Positions 26,775 to 35,090 of a stretch of 64,000 nt of DNA are shown here, in pieces. The notes below the pieces were generated by a model. That model made no database searches. It saw only the letters and a program-made list of their open reading frames with translations, and was not told the DNA's origin. How positions within the stretch are numbered: the stretch's first letter is position 1; every line of letters begins with the position of its first letter. The stretch is from assembly GCA_027487775.1 (NCBI GenBank), contig JAIYCY010000013.1, forward strand, positions 1-64,000. Reading direction: 5' to 3'. Origin of the DNA: Planctomycetaceae bacterium. Lineage in GTDB: Bacteria > Planctomycetota > Phycisphaerae > Tepidisphaerales > Tepidisphaeraceae. The position numbers and the translations under genes were made by a program.

Positions 26775-28295
26775 CTAATGGGGTGATGCGTCGACGCGCC
26801 GCCAGAGCGAATAGCGCGAACGTCGGATCGCTTCATGCGGTTCCTGCGCAAAGCCCCATGACAGCATCATCGGCCGATCGACGTGGGCATCCCATGCGCC
26901 GTGGACCCGGATGATCCAGTCGGCTTGTCGGATCTCGGTTTCGAGCGGAGCGGGGAAGTGCGTTTGTGCGACGGCATCGAGTTCAGCATCAAGCGATCTT
27001 CCTGCATCGCGTCCGGCGCGTAGTGGGATGGTGGGATCATCAAAACAGATGACCCGGCCGGGCAAATCGCGGGCGATATCGATGACGAGTTTGTATGCGG
27101 GATCGCCGTGTGCACGACGAGCGGTGCCGATCCACATGGCGGCCTTGGGGGTGCGGAGGACATCGACGGCAAGAAGCAGGAGGAGCAGCACCGCCGGCGG
27201 GATTGAGCGACGCCGGCCGTCTGGCAATTGATCCCAGATACGTGTTCCGATGTAGACTGCCAGTGCGGTACCGATGGCAAAGGCGGGCCACATCGAGTTG
27301 ATCGATCCGCCGCGTTTGTCCCATGCCAGGAGGCCCGTCAGCGTCGAGAGCATCCACGCGACACTCAGCCAAATCGTGAGCGGATCGATGGGCCTATCGA
27401 CACGATGGCCCAGACGACGACGCCGGGATATGAGGCGTGCGACCAGCAAGGCAACTGCGGGCACGAGCAGGAGCAGATTCCCCGCCATGAGCCGCATGAG
27501 CATGGCCTGAAGATCGCCCCGCATCGGCCAACTGGAAGGAACGTGGACCATGTGAAACCAGACAGAAGGCGCGAGCCATCGCGTCAGCGATAATGCGATC
27601 AGAAGCAGGACGATCGGGATGAGGGCAAAGATGAGATCGTGTTTTCGCGCGATGTAAGATGGATCGAAGAATCTGCGAAACATCCAGACTGCAATCGGCA
27701 CGCCAACGAACGTCGCGGCAGGCTGTTTGAAGTAGACCGCCGCCACCAGCAGCAACGGGCCAAGCCAGTTGCGCCTTGCGGTGAAGACGAGACCGGCGAG
27801 TGCGACAAGCAGGCTGATCGCGTCCGGCCGAGCCTCGGCGTAGATGGCGTTGCATCGCTGTGCCTGAACCGCGCAGAGTCCGCACATCAACCATGCATAA
27901 CTCGAACCGACGCGCGATCTGATGCAGAGCGCGAGGATTGCGATCGTCATCACGACAGCGATTGCGCTGATGGCACGTGCGCCGATCAAGGTCGGACCGA
28001 CGAGGTAGGAGATCGGCACGTGAATCCACGTCGCGAGCGGGCCGTACATGTGCGTCGCGCGTCCACCGGACGGCACGTCGAGATAGACCGGCTGGCCTCG
28101 TGCGAGGCGGTCGGCATCGACGACGATGAGCGATTCCCATGGCGAGAGCGGAAAGTCTGCACCGATCCTCGGCGCAGCCGCGAGAATCGTGACAAGCAAC
28201 AGAACGATGCCCACCGCGACGGCCGCGCGCGACGACAACGCGGAGGCAGAACGTCCAAGGGTCGGCGGGATTTCGGGACGTGTGTTCTGCGTCAT
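26775..28295 (-). CDS. Polytopic membrane protein, glycosyltransferase-like
   Basis: The 506-residue protein has about ten membrane helices and a soluble C-terminal part (residues 400-506). The overall plan resembles GT-C transferases such as the GT39/GT87 group (VVDADRLARGQPVYLDVPSG after the first helix, then a MYGPLATW motif). I see no decisive catalytic motif. It stands alone, convergent with the barrel gene. Function and acceptor are unknown. Confidence 0.7.
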   Translation of the reverse strand: MTQNTRPEIPPTLGRSASALSSRAAVAVGIVLLLVTILAAAPRIGADFPLSPWESLIVVDADRLARGQPVYLDVPSGGRATHMYGPLATWIHVPISYLVGPTLIGARAISAIAVVMTIAILALCIRSRVGSSYAWLMCGLCAVQAQRCNAIYAEARPDAISLLVALAGLVFTARRNWLGPLLLVAAVYFKQPAATFVGVPIAVWMFRRFFDPSYIARKHDLIFALIPIVLLLIALSLTRWLAPSVWFHMVHVPSSWPMRGDLQAMLMRLMAGNLLLLVPAVALLVARLISRRRRLGHRVDRPIDPLTIWLSVAWMLSTLTGLLAWDKRGGSINSMWPAFAIGTALAVYIGTRIWDQLPDGRRRSIPPAVLLLLLLAVDVLRTPKAAMWIGTARRAHGDPAYKLVIDIARDLPGRVICFDDPTIPLRAGRDAGRSLDAELDAVAQTHFPAPLETEIRQADWIIRVHGAWDAHVDRPMMLSWGFAQEPHEAIRRSRYSLWRRVDASPH

Positions 28296-28470
28296 GCGTG
28301 ATGAGTGATGAGTGATCCGTTCTTCCCCGCGAGCACTCGCATCAAGCGGTGAGTTTCGCAGTGTGCAGCAAACATCCGCAAGGATCGACGTTCACTCGAA
28401 CTCGGTCGCGGACTGAGCTTTGATGCTCGCATCTCCGAACTAGAGACAAGCTTAACGCTGAGTTGGTGGT

Positions 28471-28530
28471 CTTGGACAGAGGGACAGGACTTTGGACAGA
28501 GGGAGAGAACGTTGGACAGAAGGAAAGAAC
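28471..28530. repeat. Three 20-bp tandem units
   Basis: Units at 28471-28490, 28491-28510 and 28511-28530 share the core TTGGACAGA(G/A)GGA and end in GGAC, GAAC and GAAC. The array sits directly downstream of the terminator stem for the leftward beta-helix gene. Confidence 0.9.
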
Positions 28531-28536
28531 GAAAGC

Positions 28537-28565
28537 GGGCGGTGCTGATTGGATCAGCACCGCCC
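28537..28565 (-). terminator. Rho-independent terminator of the beta-helix gene
   Basis: A perfect 13-bp stem, GGGCGGTGCTGAT at 28537-28549 and its complement at 28553-28565, has a 3-nt loop. On the leftward strand it is followed by a pyrimidine-rich tail with T-triplets (GCTTTCGTTCTTTCC). It ends 62 bp after the stop at 28628. Confidence 0.8.
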
Positions 28566-28627
28566 GAGTGGGTGTTTGAAGGAATGCCTGACGATTCGGG
28601 TCGTCAGTTCAGTTGGGTGAGAGGCGA

Positions 28628-30286
28628 TCAGCGGAACTCAGCGACGCCGGCTTCGAGTCGGTTGGTGCTGGTGTTGACGACGCTCGTACCGAAGAAGTCG
28701 CGGGTTGCGCCGCTGACTGCTGCGGAGAGGAAGCTGACGCTGACTCCGCGGTTGATTGCGGAGCTACCTGGCATGAGGCTGTAGAACGAGCGGAGTTGGC
28801 TGAGTTGGTCGGGCTTGAGGACCACGGGTGCGCGGCCGACGTTATTGAAGAGCGGGTTGCTCGTCGAGCCGACGATTTGTCCGTTGACTCGTTCCTGCCC
28901 GGTTGCGTTGACGAACGAGTTAAAGTTTGTGTAGATGACGCCCTTGTAGGACATGCGGAATGTGTTGGCGGTGTTGTACCAGACGTTGCCCTTGATATCC
29001 CATCCGGAGTTATCTCTGAAGCGGGCGAACTGCACATTGGGTCCGACTGCGTAGAAGATGTTGTTCTTCACTTGCAGGTTGGGGACGTTATGGTGGGTCC
29101 ACATCATGACGTCTGTGGAGTTTTGTGGGCTGTCGGTTTTGTAGGCGACGTTGTTATAGATGTAGATGTCGCGCATCTTGTTGGAGTTGGCTCCGATGGC
29201 GATGTTGGCTTGGTTGCTGCGTCGGCCGTCGTCTTGGCTGATGTTGTAGCGGACGATGACGTTGCGTGTTTCCGGCGCGCCGCCGTAGGAGAGGACGGCG
29301 AGTCCGTTGCCGTCGTTGTTGGCGCTGTAGTTGTACTGCATGACGGAGTTGGTGGTTCCGCCATCGAGGTCGAAGCCGCCGCCGTCTTTACCGCCGGGCG
29401 CGCGGTTGTTGTAGCTGCTGTTGTATTGCATGGTCACGCGATCGGAGCGGTTGCTCCAGATGCCCGTGCCGAAGTTGCCGCGTGTGCCGTTGTTGTACGC
29501 TTCGTTGTATTCGATCACTGCGCCCGTAACGCCGGCGACTTGGATGCCCGAGCCGGATGGACGGCTCCAATCGCTGATGCCGGGGTTGTCGTGCGCTTTG
29601 TTGTATCCGACATAGACGTTGGTGTGGTCTTTGCCGACGGCGTCGAACCGGATGCCCGCGATGCCGTTATCGAAGGCACGCGTGTTGGTGATGCGAACAT
29701 CATTGTATCCGCCACCTGCGCGGAGGCCTTGGATGCTGATGCCGTAGACGCCCCAGCCGGAGACGTCGACGTTATTGATGCGGACGTAGTCTTGTTTGCC
29801 GCTGTTGGGATTCTGGAAGTGAATGCCCTGGTGGTTGGTACGGGTGACCCCGCCGCCTTTGATGTTGATGTTGCTGATTTCGACTCCGCCGATGCGGATA
29901 TGCATGCCTTTTCCGCTGGCGTTGTAGATGTTGGCTCGGCCGTTGCCGTAGCTGCCGATCTTGATCGGGGCCGATCGGCTGGATCGGTCATCGGAGCTAA
30001 GTCTGACGGTACCTGTGAAGGTTTGCCCGCCTTGGAACAGGATGCTATCGCCGGCTTGGAAGCTGACGGTGTTGACTTTGTTGATCGATCGCCAGGGGGA
30101 GGACTGGCTGGTGCCGTTGTTGGCGTCGTTGCCGGTCGGGGCGATGTAGTAGGTCGCGAGAAGTCGTCGTTCCTCAAGTTGTTCGGTCATAGCGACCGAT
30201 ATTCCCTTGGCTGAGGCGCCACGGCGGGCCTTGGGTGCCGACTTGGGCGAGTTACGACGCTTGGACGAAAAAGACGAATGCTCCAT
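28628..30286 (-). CDS. Exported right-handed parallel beta-helix protein
   Basis: The 552-residue protein has an Arg/Lys-rich N-terminus and EQLEERRLLA at residues 35-44, the planctomycete export-associated motif. The mature part begins TYYIAPTGNDANNGTSQSSP, the usual opening of pectate-lyase-like right-handed beta-helices, and continues with about ten Asn-rich coils (NNVDVSGWGVYGISIQG, IRYN-type VIVRYNISQDDG, IYIYNNVAYK). The short tail has no dockerin or PEP-CTERM. Such proteins bind or cleave acidic polysaccharides. No catalytic residues can be assigned with confidence. It stands opposite two other secreted proteins. Confidence 0.88.
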   Translation of the reverse strand: MEHSSFSSKRRNSPKSAPKARRGASAKGISVAMTEQLEERRLLATYYIAPTGNDANNGTSQSSPWRSINKVNTVSFQAGDSILFQGGQTFTGTVRLSSDDRSSRSAPIKIGSYGNGRANIYNASGKGMHIRIGGVEISNINIKGGGVTRTNHQGIHFQNPNSGKQDYVRINNVDVSGWGVYGISIQGLRAGGGYNDVRITNTRAFDNGIAGIRFDAVGKDHTNVYVGYNKAHDNPGISDWSRPSGSGIQVAGVTGAVIEYNEAYNNGTRGNFGTGIWSNRSDRVTMQYNSSYNNRAPGGKDGGGFDLDGGTTNSVMQYNYSANNDGNGLAVLSYGGAPETRNVIVRYNISQDDGRRSNQANIAIGANSNKMRDIYIYNNVAYKTDSPQNSTDVMMWTHHNVPNLQVKNNIFYAVGPNVQFARFRDNSGWDIKGNVWYNTANTFRMSYKGVIYTNFNSFVNATGQERVNGQIVGSTSNPLFNNVGRAPVVLKPDQLSQLRSFYSLMPGSSAINRGVSVSFLSAAVSGATRDFFGTSVVNTSTNRLEAGVAEFR

Positions 30287-30458
30287 CGTGGAGATCTCCG
30301 GTTGCGCAGCCAGATTGATCCAAGTCTGTTCATCGGGGCGAGTCTTGCCAAGAATTGATCTTGACTGGACTTACATCGACGTTCAGGCCGGTCAGCCGGC
30401 TGCTGTGCCTAAGTTGTCTGCCACGCCGGCCGCAAAGCGACCGACCCGGTGAAGCCCA

Positions 30459-30735
30459 CCTGCTGGAACGAAGGTTCACGTCAATAGATCAGGATCCGAC
30501 CCGGTCGATTCCGTTCAACCGGAGGCGAATTGGCTATTGACGCGAGCCAGCAGGCTCGAGCCTTGGCAACCCCGACAATCGGCCGGACATCTGCTGTCCC
30601 GTCGCCGACCGCCTGAAGGACAGGCTGCCGTTGGGCGACGCGCCTCGGGATGAGGCACGCGATGACTCTTTCGGACTGATCCGACCTATCCGTTTCTGCT
30701 TCTCGGACCGCCCGCACAGGCTAGACGTCCTCGTC
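30459..30735. other. Array of small perfect hairpins, possible structured RNA
   Basis: A long-range stem joins 30459-30466 with 30547-30554 (8 bp) and 30479-30487 with 30534-30542 (9 bp). It is followed by compact stem-loops: 30543-30558 (6-bp stem, 4-nt loop; overlaps and competes with the long stem), 30585-30599 (5/5), 30611-30625 (5/5), 30642-30656 (5/5), 30671-30684 (5/4) and 30724-30735 (4/4). From the second stem-loop on, neighbouring starts are 26-31 bp apart until 30671. This could be the leader of the leftward beta-helix gene, a noncoding RNA or a protein-binding array. No known RNA family was recognised. Confidence 0.45.
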
Positions 30736-31054
30736 GCACAAACGTTTCAGACATTTCAATCCCGATAGACCTACCCGGCCTACCGCTTCAGTCTCGGGAG
30801 GACGACCGTCAAGCGGACCATCTCCCGTGCATCGTTGTAGGCATCCTTCAAGCGACATCAACCTCGATACCGGACTAAAAGTCGAGTATTTTCGGACTTT
30901 GGGACAGATTTTTTGCCGATCGCGCAAAAATCGCATCATTTAAGTTACCCATTTTACTTATTCAGCATCATCGGCATCGGTCTGGGCGGGCTGTATCGAC
31001 ATTTCGTGAGATCACCGGGTATATGGCCTAGACACCCGACCGAGAATAATTGGA

Positions 31055-31082
31055 TTGATTTGTCCACTTGACTCTTTACACT
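31055..31082 (+). promoter_or_regulatory. Sigma70-like promoter of the M36 protease gene
   Basis: TTGATT (31055-31060) and TACACT (31077-31082) are spaced by 16 bases, about 94 bp before the ATG at 31176. It predicts a leader of about 85 nt. Confidence 0.45.
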
Positions 31083-31175
31083 CATGCGCCATAGCGGTCC
31101 GACTCCCACGCGTCGCACCTTCGACGCAGCCGGGTTCGCGTTGTTTTCCTTTCACTCCTCCAAGGGACTTGCATC

Positions 31176-34100
31176 ATGGTTTTTTTTGCTCGTGGGGCTC
31201 GTCGTTCGTTTTCCAAGCTAAACCCGTTTAATCGCATGGAGACGCTCGAACAGCGACGTCTGCTCGCGGCCGCTGTCGATCAAATTCTCGGTCCCACCGA
31301 TGAAGATCTCGCGCATCAGATGCCCGACTGGATGGCCAAGCAGTATCTGCCCGCGACGCAATCGCTGGTCAATGTCGGCAACTGGCTCACCTCCGCCCGC
31401 CCGCAGGCCGCCGACCCGCTTTCGACCGCGCTCGACGTGTTTCGTGATCGCGCTGATTCGCTCTCGCTCAACGACGCTTCGCTCGCGACGCCTTTCATCA
31501 CATCTCAATACACCGATGCCCACAACGGCCTGACTCACGTCTATCTTCAGCAGGAATTCAACGGCCTGCCCGTGATCAATGCCCGGGCGAGCGCCAGCGT
31601 CGATAAACTCGGTCGCGTCTTGACCGCACACACGAGCTTCATTGCTCAAACGTCGGCGGACAACTTCGTCAATCGCCCTTCCCGATCGGCGGTCACGGTT
31701 CTCACTGGCATTGCCTCCGAATTGGAGGTTCATCGCGTCGGCAAGGTCGACGTTTCACAGAGGCTCAACGGACAAGGCGTGCGTATTTCCGCACCGAGTC
31801 TGAGCATCAAGCCGATCGACGCGCGGCTGGTTTATGTCGCTCGCCCCGAAGGCGAGATGGACCTCGCCTGGCACTTCGTTCTCGACATGCCCGGCGGACA
31901 GCACTGGTACGAACTGGCCGCCAGTGCGTCGAGCGGGGAGATTCTCTGGGGCGTCGATTACGTCAATCATGCGACCTACCGCGCCATGAACCCGAACCTG
32001 CGTAGTCCGCATGAAGGCAGCCCGACGGTGTTGACCGATCCCCACAACGCCATCGCAAGCCCCTTCGGCTGGCATGACACCAACGGCATCGCCGGCGCTG
32101 AGTTCACGATCACGCGCGGCAACAACGTTCACGCGTACCTCGATCGCAACAACGATAACGCCGCCGACACGCTGACCGCTTCAGGCGGGGCTTCGCTCGA
32201 TTTCAACTACACCGTTGATTTCAACACCAGCCCCACCACCGTCACGACCAATCAACAGGCCGCGATGGTCAATCTGTTCGTGGCCAACAATCACATTCAT
32301 GATGTGACCCACGGCTACGGATTCAACGAAGTATCCGGAAACTTCCAGGTGAACAATTACGGTCGAGGTGGCTCAGGCAATGACGCCGTCAACGCAGAAG
32401 CCCAGGATGGCGGCGGGACGAACAATGCCAACATGGCCACGCCCGCTGACGGCTCAGCGCCTCGTATGCAGATGTATATCTGGAACAACACGACGCCCAA
32501 TCGCGATGGGGACTTTGACCAGCAGATCATCTACCACGAATACACCCACGGGATTAGCAATCGCCTGACGGGTGGACCAGCCAATTCTAGCGCGTTGTCT
32601 GGATTCCAGTCCGGCTCGATGGGCGAAGGCTGGAGCGATTTCATTGCGATCGTTTTGACCGCCAAGCCCAGCGACACCGCCACCACCAGCGTCGGCATGA
32701 GCCCTTGGGCACTTGGACAAGCCGCCAATGGCGTGGGGATCCGCACCTATCCCTACACCACCAACATGACCGTCAATCCGTTCACCGCCAATTCGATCAA
32801 CAGCGCGGGCGGAAGCGTGCATTACGGCGGTAGCGTGTGGGCCACTGCGCTTTGGGAGGTCTACTGGAATCTTGTGACGGCCTACGGTTTCTCCACCAAC
32901 ATGGCGGGCGGTTGGCAACCCGGTCAGGGCGGCAACAAGCTTGCGCTTCAGCTGGTCCTTGACGGCATGAAGCTGCAGCCAGTCAACCCGACCTTCAAAC
33001 AGGCGCGAGACGCCATCCTGCAGGCCGACGTCGCATTGACCGGCGGGCAGAATCAGGGCCTGCTCTGGAGTGCGTTCGCGAAGCGCGGCTTCGGGTTCAG
33101 CTTTAACAGCGGGACCAGTTCGAGCAGCACCACCGTCGTTCAGGCCTTCGACATCCCAGGCCAGATCGGCGGGAAGGTGATGAATGACGCCAACGACAAC
33201 GGCACGATCGACGCCGGCGAGACAGGGCTGGCCAACATCCCGGTTTATCTCGATTTGAACAACGATGCCAGCCGTCAGTCGAACGAACCGCAGCAGCTGA
33301 CTGATTCGATCGGGAATTACGTCTTCAACGGTCTGTCAGCAAACACCTACACCGTGCGGGTTGCCACACCCGCTGGCCAGCGTCAGACCTCGCCGGCCTC
33401 GAGCTACTCCGTCGTCGTCTCCGGCCCCAACGCCGTCAACGTCGAGCGCAATTTCACGCTCACCACCCGCGCCCGTCTGTCCGGTTTCACCTACAACGAT
33501 CGCAACTGGAACAACACCTTTGATTCCGCCGACGCGGCGCTTTCCAATCAGCGCGTCTTCATCGATGCCAACAACAACGGCACGTTTGACAACAGCGGCT
33601 TCGACCTCGCCAACACCACACCCCTGAGCCTTCCAGATGATCGCACGACACGCTTCAGCAACTTCGCCGTCTCAACCACAGGCACCGTTGGCAACCTCAG
33701 CCTTCGGATCAACCTGACGCACACATTCATTGGCGATCTCGATACCTATCTGATCAGCCCGACCGGCACGCGCGTGCTGCTCTTCGGTCAACGCGGTTCG
33801 ACCTCCGCCGGGTTCAACGGAACCCTCAGCATGAGCGCCGCCGACTCCGTCACGAATTGGCCGACCAACACCACGACACCAATCACCGGCGACTGGCGTC
33901 CGGAGGGCGATCTGACCGCGTTCAACGGTCAGACGTTGAGTGGAACCTGGCGGATCGAAGTCACCGATCAGGCCGGCGGAGATTTCGGTTCGCTCAATTC
34001 GTGGGCCCTTGTCGGAGGGAGCAGTGAGTTGAGCGCCCTTTCCGATGCAACCGGCGCGTTCTCGCTGCCCAATCTGGGCACCGGATCGGTCAATCTTCGG

Positions 34101-34910
34101 CAGGTTGCGCAGGCGGCTCCGTGGGTCTTTACCAATCCCGCTTCCGGCGCGCGTTCGCACACCCTCGCAGCCGCCGAGCTCGTGCAAAGCAGCTTCGGGC
34201 AGCGCAATTCCAACCTGCCCGTCCACCTCGCTTCAAGCTTCCTCGTCAACGTCGCCCAAGGCCCGCGCATGGACCTGACCTTCTCCTCCGACGTCAACCT
34301 CGGGCCGGCGAGTTTCTCGGTGATCAATGTCACGACCGGCGCGACGATCCCGTCGAACCAATACAGCATCTCCTACAACGCTGCGACGAAGATCGGCTCG
34401 CTCAACTTCGCACCCGTGCCCGACGGACTGCCCGACGGACAGTATCGATTGGTGCTCAACAGCAACATCGCAACCCCAGCCGGATTCAACCTCGCCAACC
34501 CCGGCATTGTGAGCTTCAGCTTCCTGCGCGGCGACTTCGACACCGACGGCACGGTCGGCTTCAGCGATCTGCTCGCGATCGCCCGAAACTATGGCATGAC
34601 AACCGGCGCGACCTACGCCGAAGGCGATGCCAACTATGACGGCGCGGTCAACTTCGCCGATCTGCTGATTTTGGCGCGTAAGTACGGATCCGGCCTCGCG
34701 GCCGACTTCGCACGTGCGCTGAACAACCCCAACCCGACCAACATCACAACCGCACCCAGCAAAGGCTCTGCGTTCGCAGGCCAAGGCGCTGCCTTTGCAA
34801 GCCAAGGCGCTGCCTTTGCAAGCCAAGGCTCTGCCTTTGCAAGCCAAGGCTCTGCCTTTGCAAGCGGTTCGCTGATCGAATCGGATCGCGACAGCGAGCT
34901 GCTGGTTTGA
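31176..34910 (+). CDS. Secreted M36 (fungalysin-like) metalloprotease with dockerin
   Basis: The 1244-residue protein has LEQRRLLA at residues 24-31, an FTP-type propeptide region (to about 270), and an M36 catalytic domain with the zinc motif HEYTHG at 454-459 and the third ligand in GEGWSDF about 30 residues on. Then come an SdrD B-like repeat (GKVMNDANDNGTIDAGETGL), a second such unit, a P/proprotein-convertase domain (FSNFAVSTTGTVGNLSLRI to about 950), an Ig-like unit, and a dockerin pair: GDFDTDGTVGFSDLLAIARN and GDANYDGAVNFADLLILARK. The last 45 residues are a 7-residue tandem repeat, (S/A)AFASQG, which is odd after a dockerin. It is probably a secreted protease activated by propeptide removal and anchored through its dockerin. 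Confidence 0.93.
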   Translation: MVFFARGARRSFSKLNPFNRMETLEQRRLLAAAVDQILGPTDEDLAHQMPDWMAKQYLPATQSLVNVGNWLTSARPQAADPLSTALDVFRDRADSLSLNDASLATPFITSQYTDAHNGLTHVYLQQEFNGLPVINARASASVDKLGRVLTAHTSFIAQTSADNFVNRPSRSAVTVLTGIASELEVHRVGKVDVSQRLNGQGVRISAPSLSIKPIDARLVYVARPEGEMDLAWHFVLDMPGGQHWYELAASASSGEILWGVDYVNHATYRAMNPNLRSPHEGSPTVLTDPHNAIASPFGWHDTNGIAGAEFTITRGNNVHAYLDRNNDNAADTLTASGGASLDFNYTVDFNTSPTTVTTNQQAAMVNLFVANNHIHDVTHGYGFNEVSGNFQVNNYGRGGSGNDAVNAEAQDGGGTNNANMATPADGSAPRMQMYIWNNTTPNRDGDFDQQIIYHEYTHGISNRLTGGPANSSALSGFQSGSMGEGWSDFIAIVLTAKPSDTATTSVGMSPWALGQAANGVGIRTYPYTTNMTVNPFTANSINSAGGSVHYGGSVWATALWEVYWNLVTAYGFSTNMAGGWQPGQGGNKLALQLVLDGMKLQPVNPTFKQARDAILQADVALTGGQNQGLLWSAFAKRGFGFSFNSGTSSSSTTVVQAFDIPGQIGGKVMNDANDNGTIDAGETGLANIPVYLDLNNDASRQSNEPQQLTDSIGNYVFNGLSANTYTVRVATPAGQRQTSPASSYSVVVSGPNAVNVERNFTLTTRARLSGFTYNDRNWNNTFDSADAALSNQRVFIDANNNGTFDNSGFDLANTTPLSLPDDRTTRFSNFAVSTTGTVGNLSLRINLTHTFIGDLDTYLISPTGTRVLLFGQRGSTSAGFNGTLSMSAADSVTNWPTNTTTPITGDWRPEGDLTAFNGQTLSGTWRIEVTDQAGGDFGSLNSWALVGGSSELSALSDATGAFSLPNLGTGSVNLRQVAQAAPWVFTNPASGARSHTLAAAELVQSSFGQRNSNLPVHLASSFLVNVAQGPRMDLTFSSDVNLGPASFSVINVTTGATIPSNQYSISYNAATKIGSLNFAPVPDGLPDGQYRLVLNSNIATPAGFNLANPGIVSFSFLRGDFDTDGTVGFSDLLAIARNYGMTTGATYAEGDANYDGAVNFADLLILARKYGSGLAADFARALNNPNPTNITTAPSKGSAFAGQGAAFASQGAAFASQGSAFASQGSAFASGSLIESDRDSELLV
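34764..34868 (+). repeat. Five 21-bp tandem units inside the M36 gene
   Basis: The 21-bp unit begins at 34764, 34785, 34806, 34827 and 34848. The second and third are identical and the fifth breaks off at its end. It encodes the heptad G-(S/A)-A-F-A-(S/G)-Q. Confidence 0.95.
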
Positions 34911-34950
34911 GAATCGTCGGTATTCGTCTTGGTACATTTGACCTTCTCAT

Positions 34951-34984
34951 GCAGCCCGGCCATATCGGTCGGGCTGCTTTCTTT
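34951..34984 (+). terminator. Rho-independent terminator of the M36 gene
   Basis: GCAGCCCG (34951-34958) pairs with CGGGCTGC (34970-34977) around an 11-nt loop, followed by TTTCTTT. It lies 40 bp after the stop of the protease gene and before the next rightward gene. Confidence 0.8.
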
Positions 34985-35090
34985 GCCACCTGCAACATCC
35001 CTACAGACCGAATCCGCTTCGGCGTTTGTGCCGATCTTTCCGAAGATTCTTCTACCTTGATGGACCTTGTGCGCGTAGGCTCTTCGCGTC

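Larger units (their letters stand above)
28296..28627. other. Intergenic region between two leftward genes
   Basis: It contains the terminator of the beta-helix gene and a three-copy 20-bp array next to it (both listed). The remaining 170 bp nearest to 28296 show no gene or strong motif. Confidence 0.55.
30287..31175. other. 889-bp divergent region between two secreted-protein genes
   Basis: No gene is convincing on either strand. The region holds a long-range inverted repeat, a run of regularly spaced small hairpins and a likely promoter for the M36 gene, each listed. The stretch 30850-30960 is clearly AT-richer than the rest. Confidence 0.6.

Noticed and set aside
28613..30214. Long rightward open frame opposite the beta-helix gene
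   Set aside because: It is antisense to a gene with a clear fold and motif, and its Val/Ala/Asp-rich sequence is what GC-biased codons give on the opposite strand.
30421..30480. GCAAAGC-containing stretch considered as a c-di-GMP (GEMM) riboswitch
   Set aside because: The GGCAAACC element, GAAA loop and GGTAGGTAGCGGGG element of the family are all missing on both strands.
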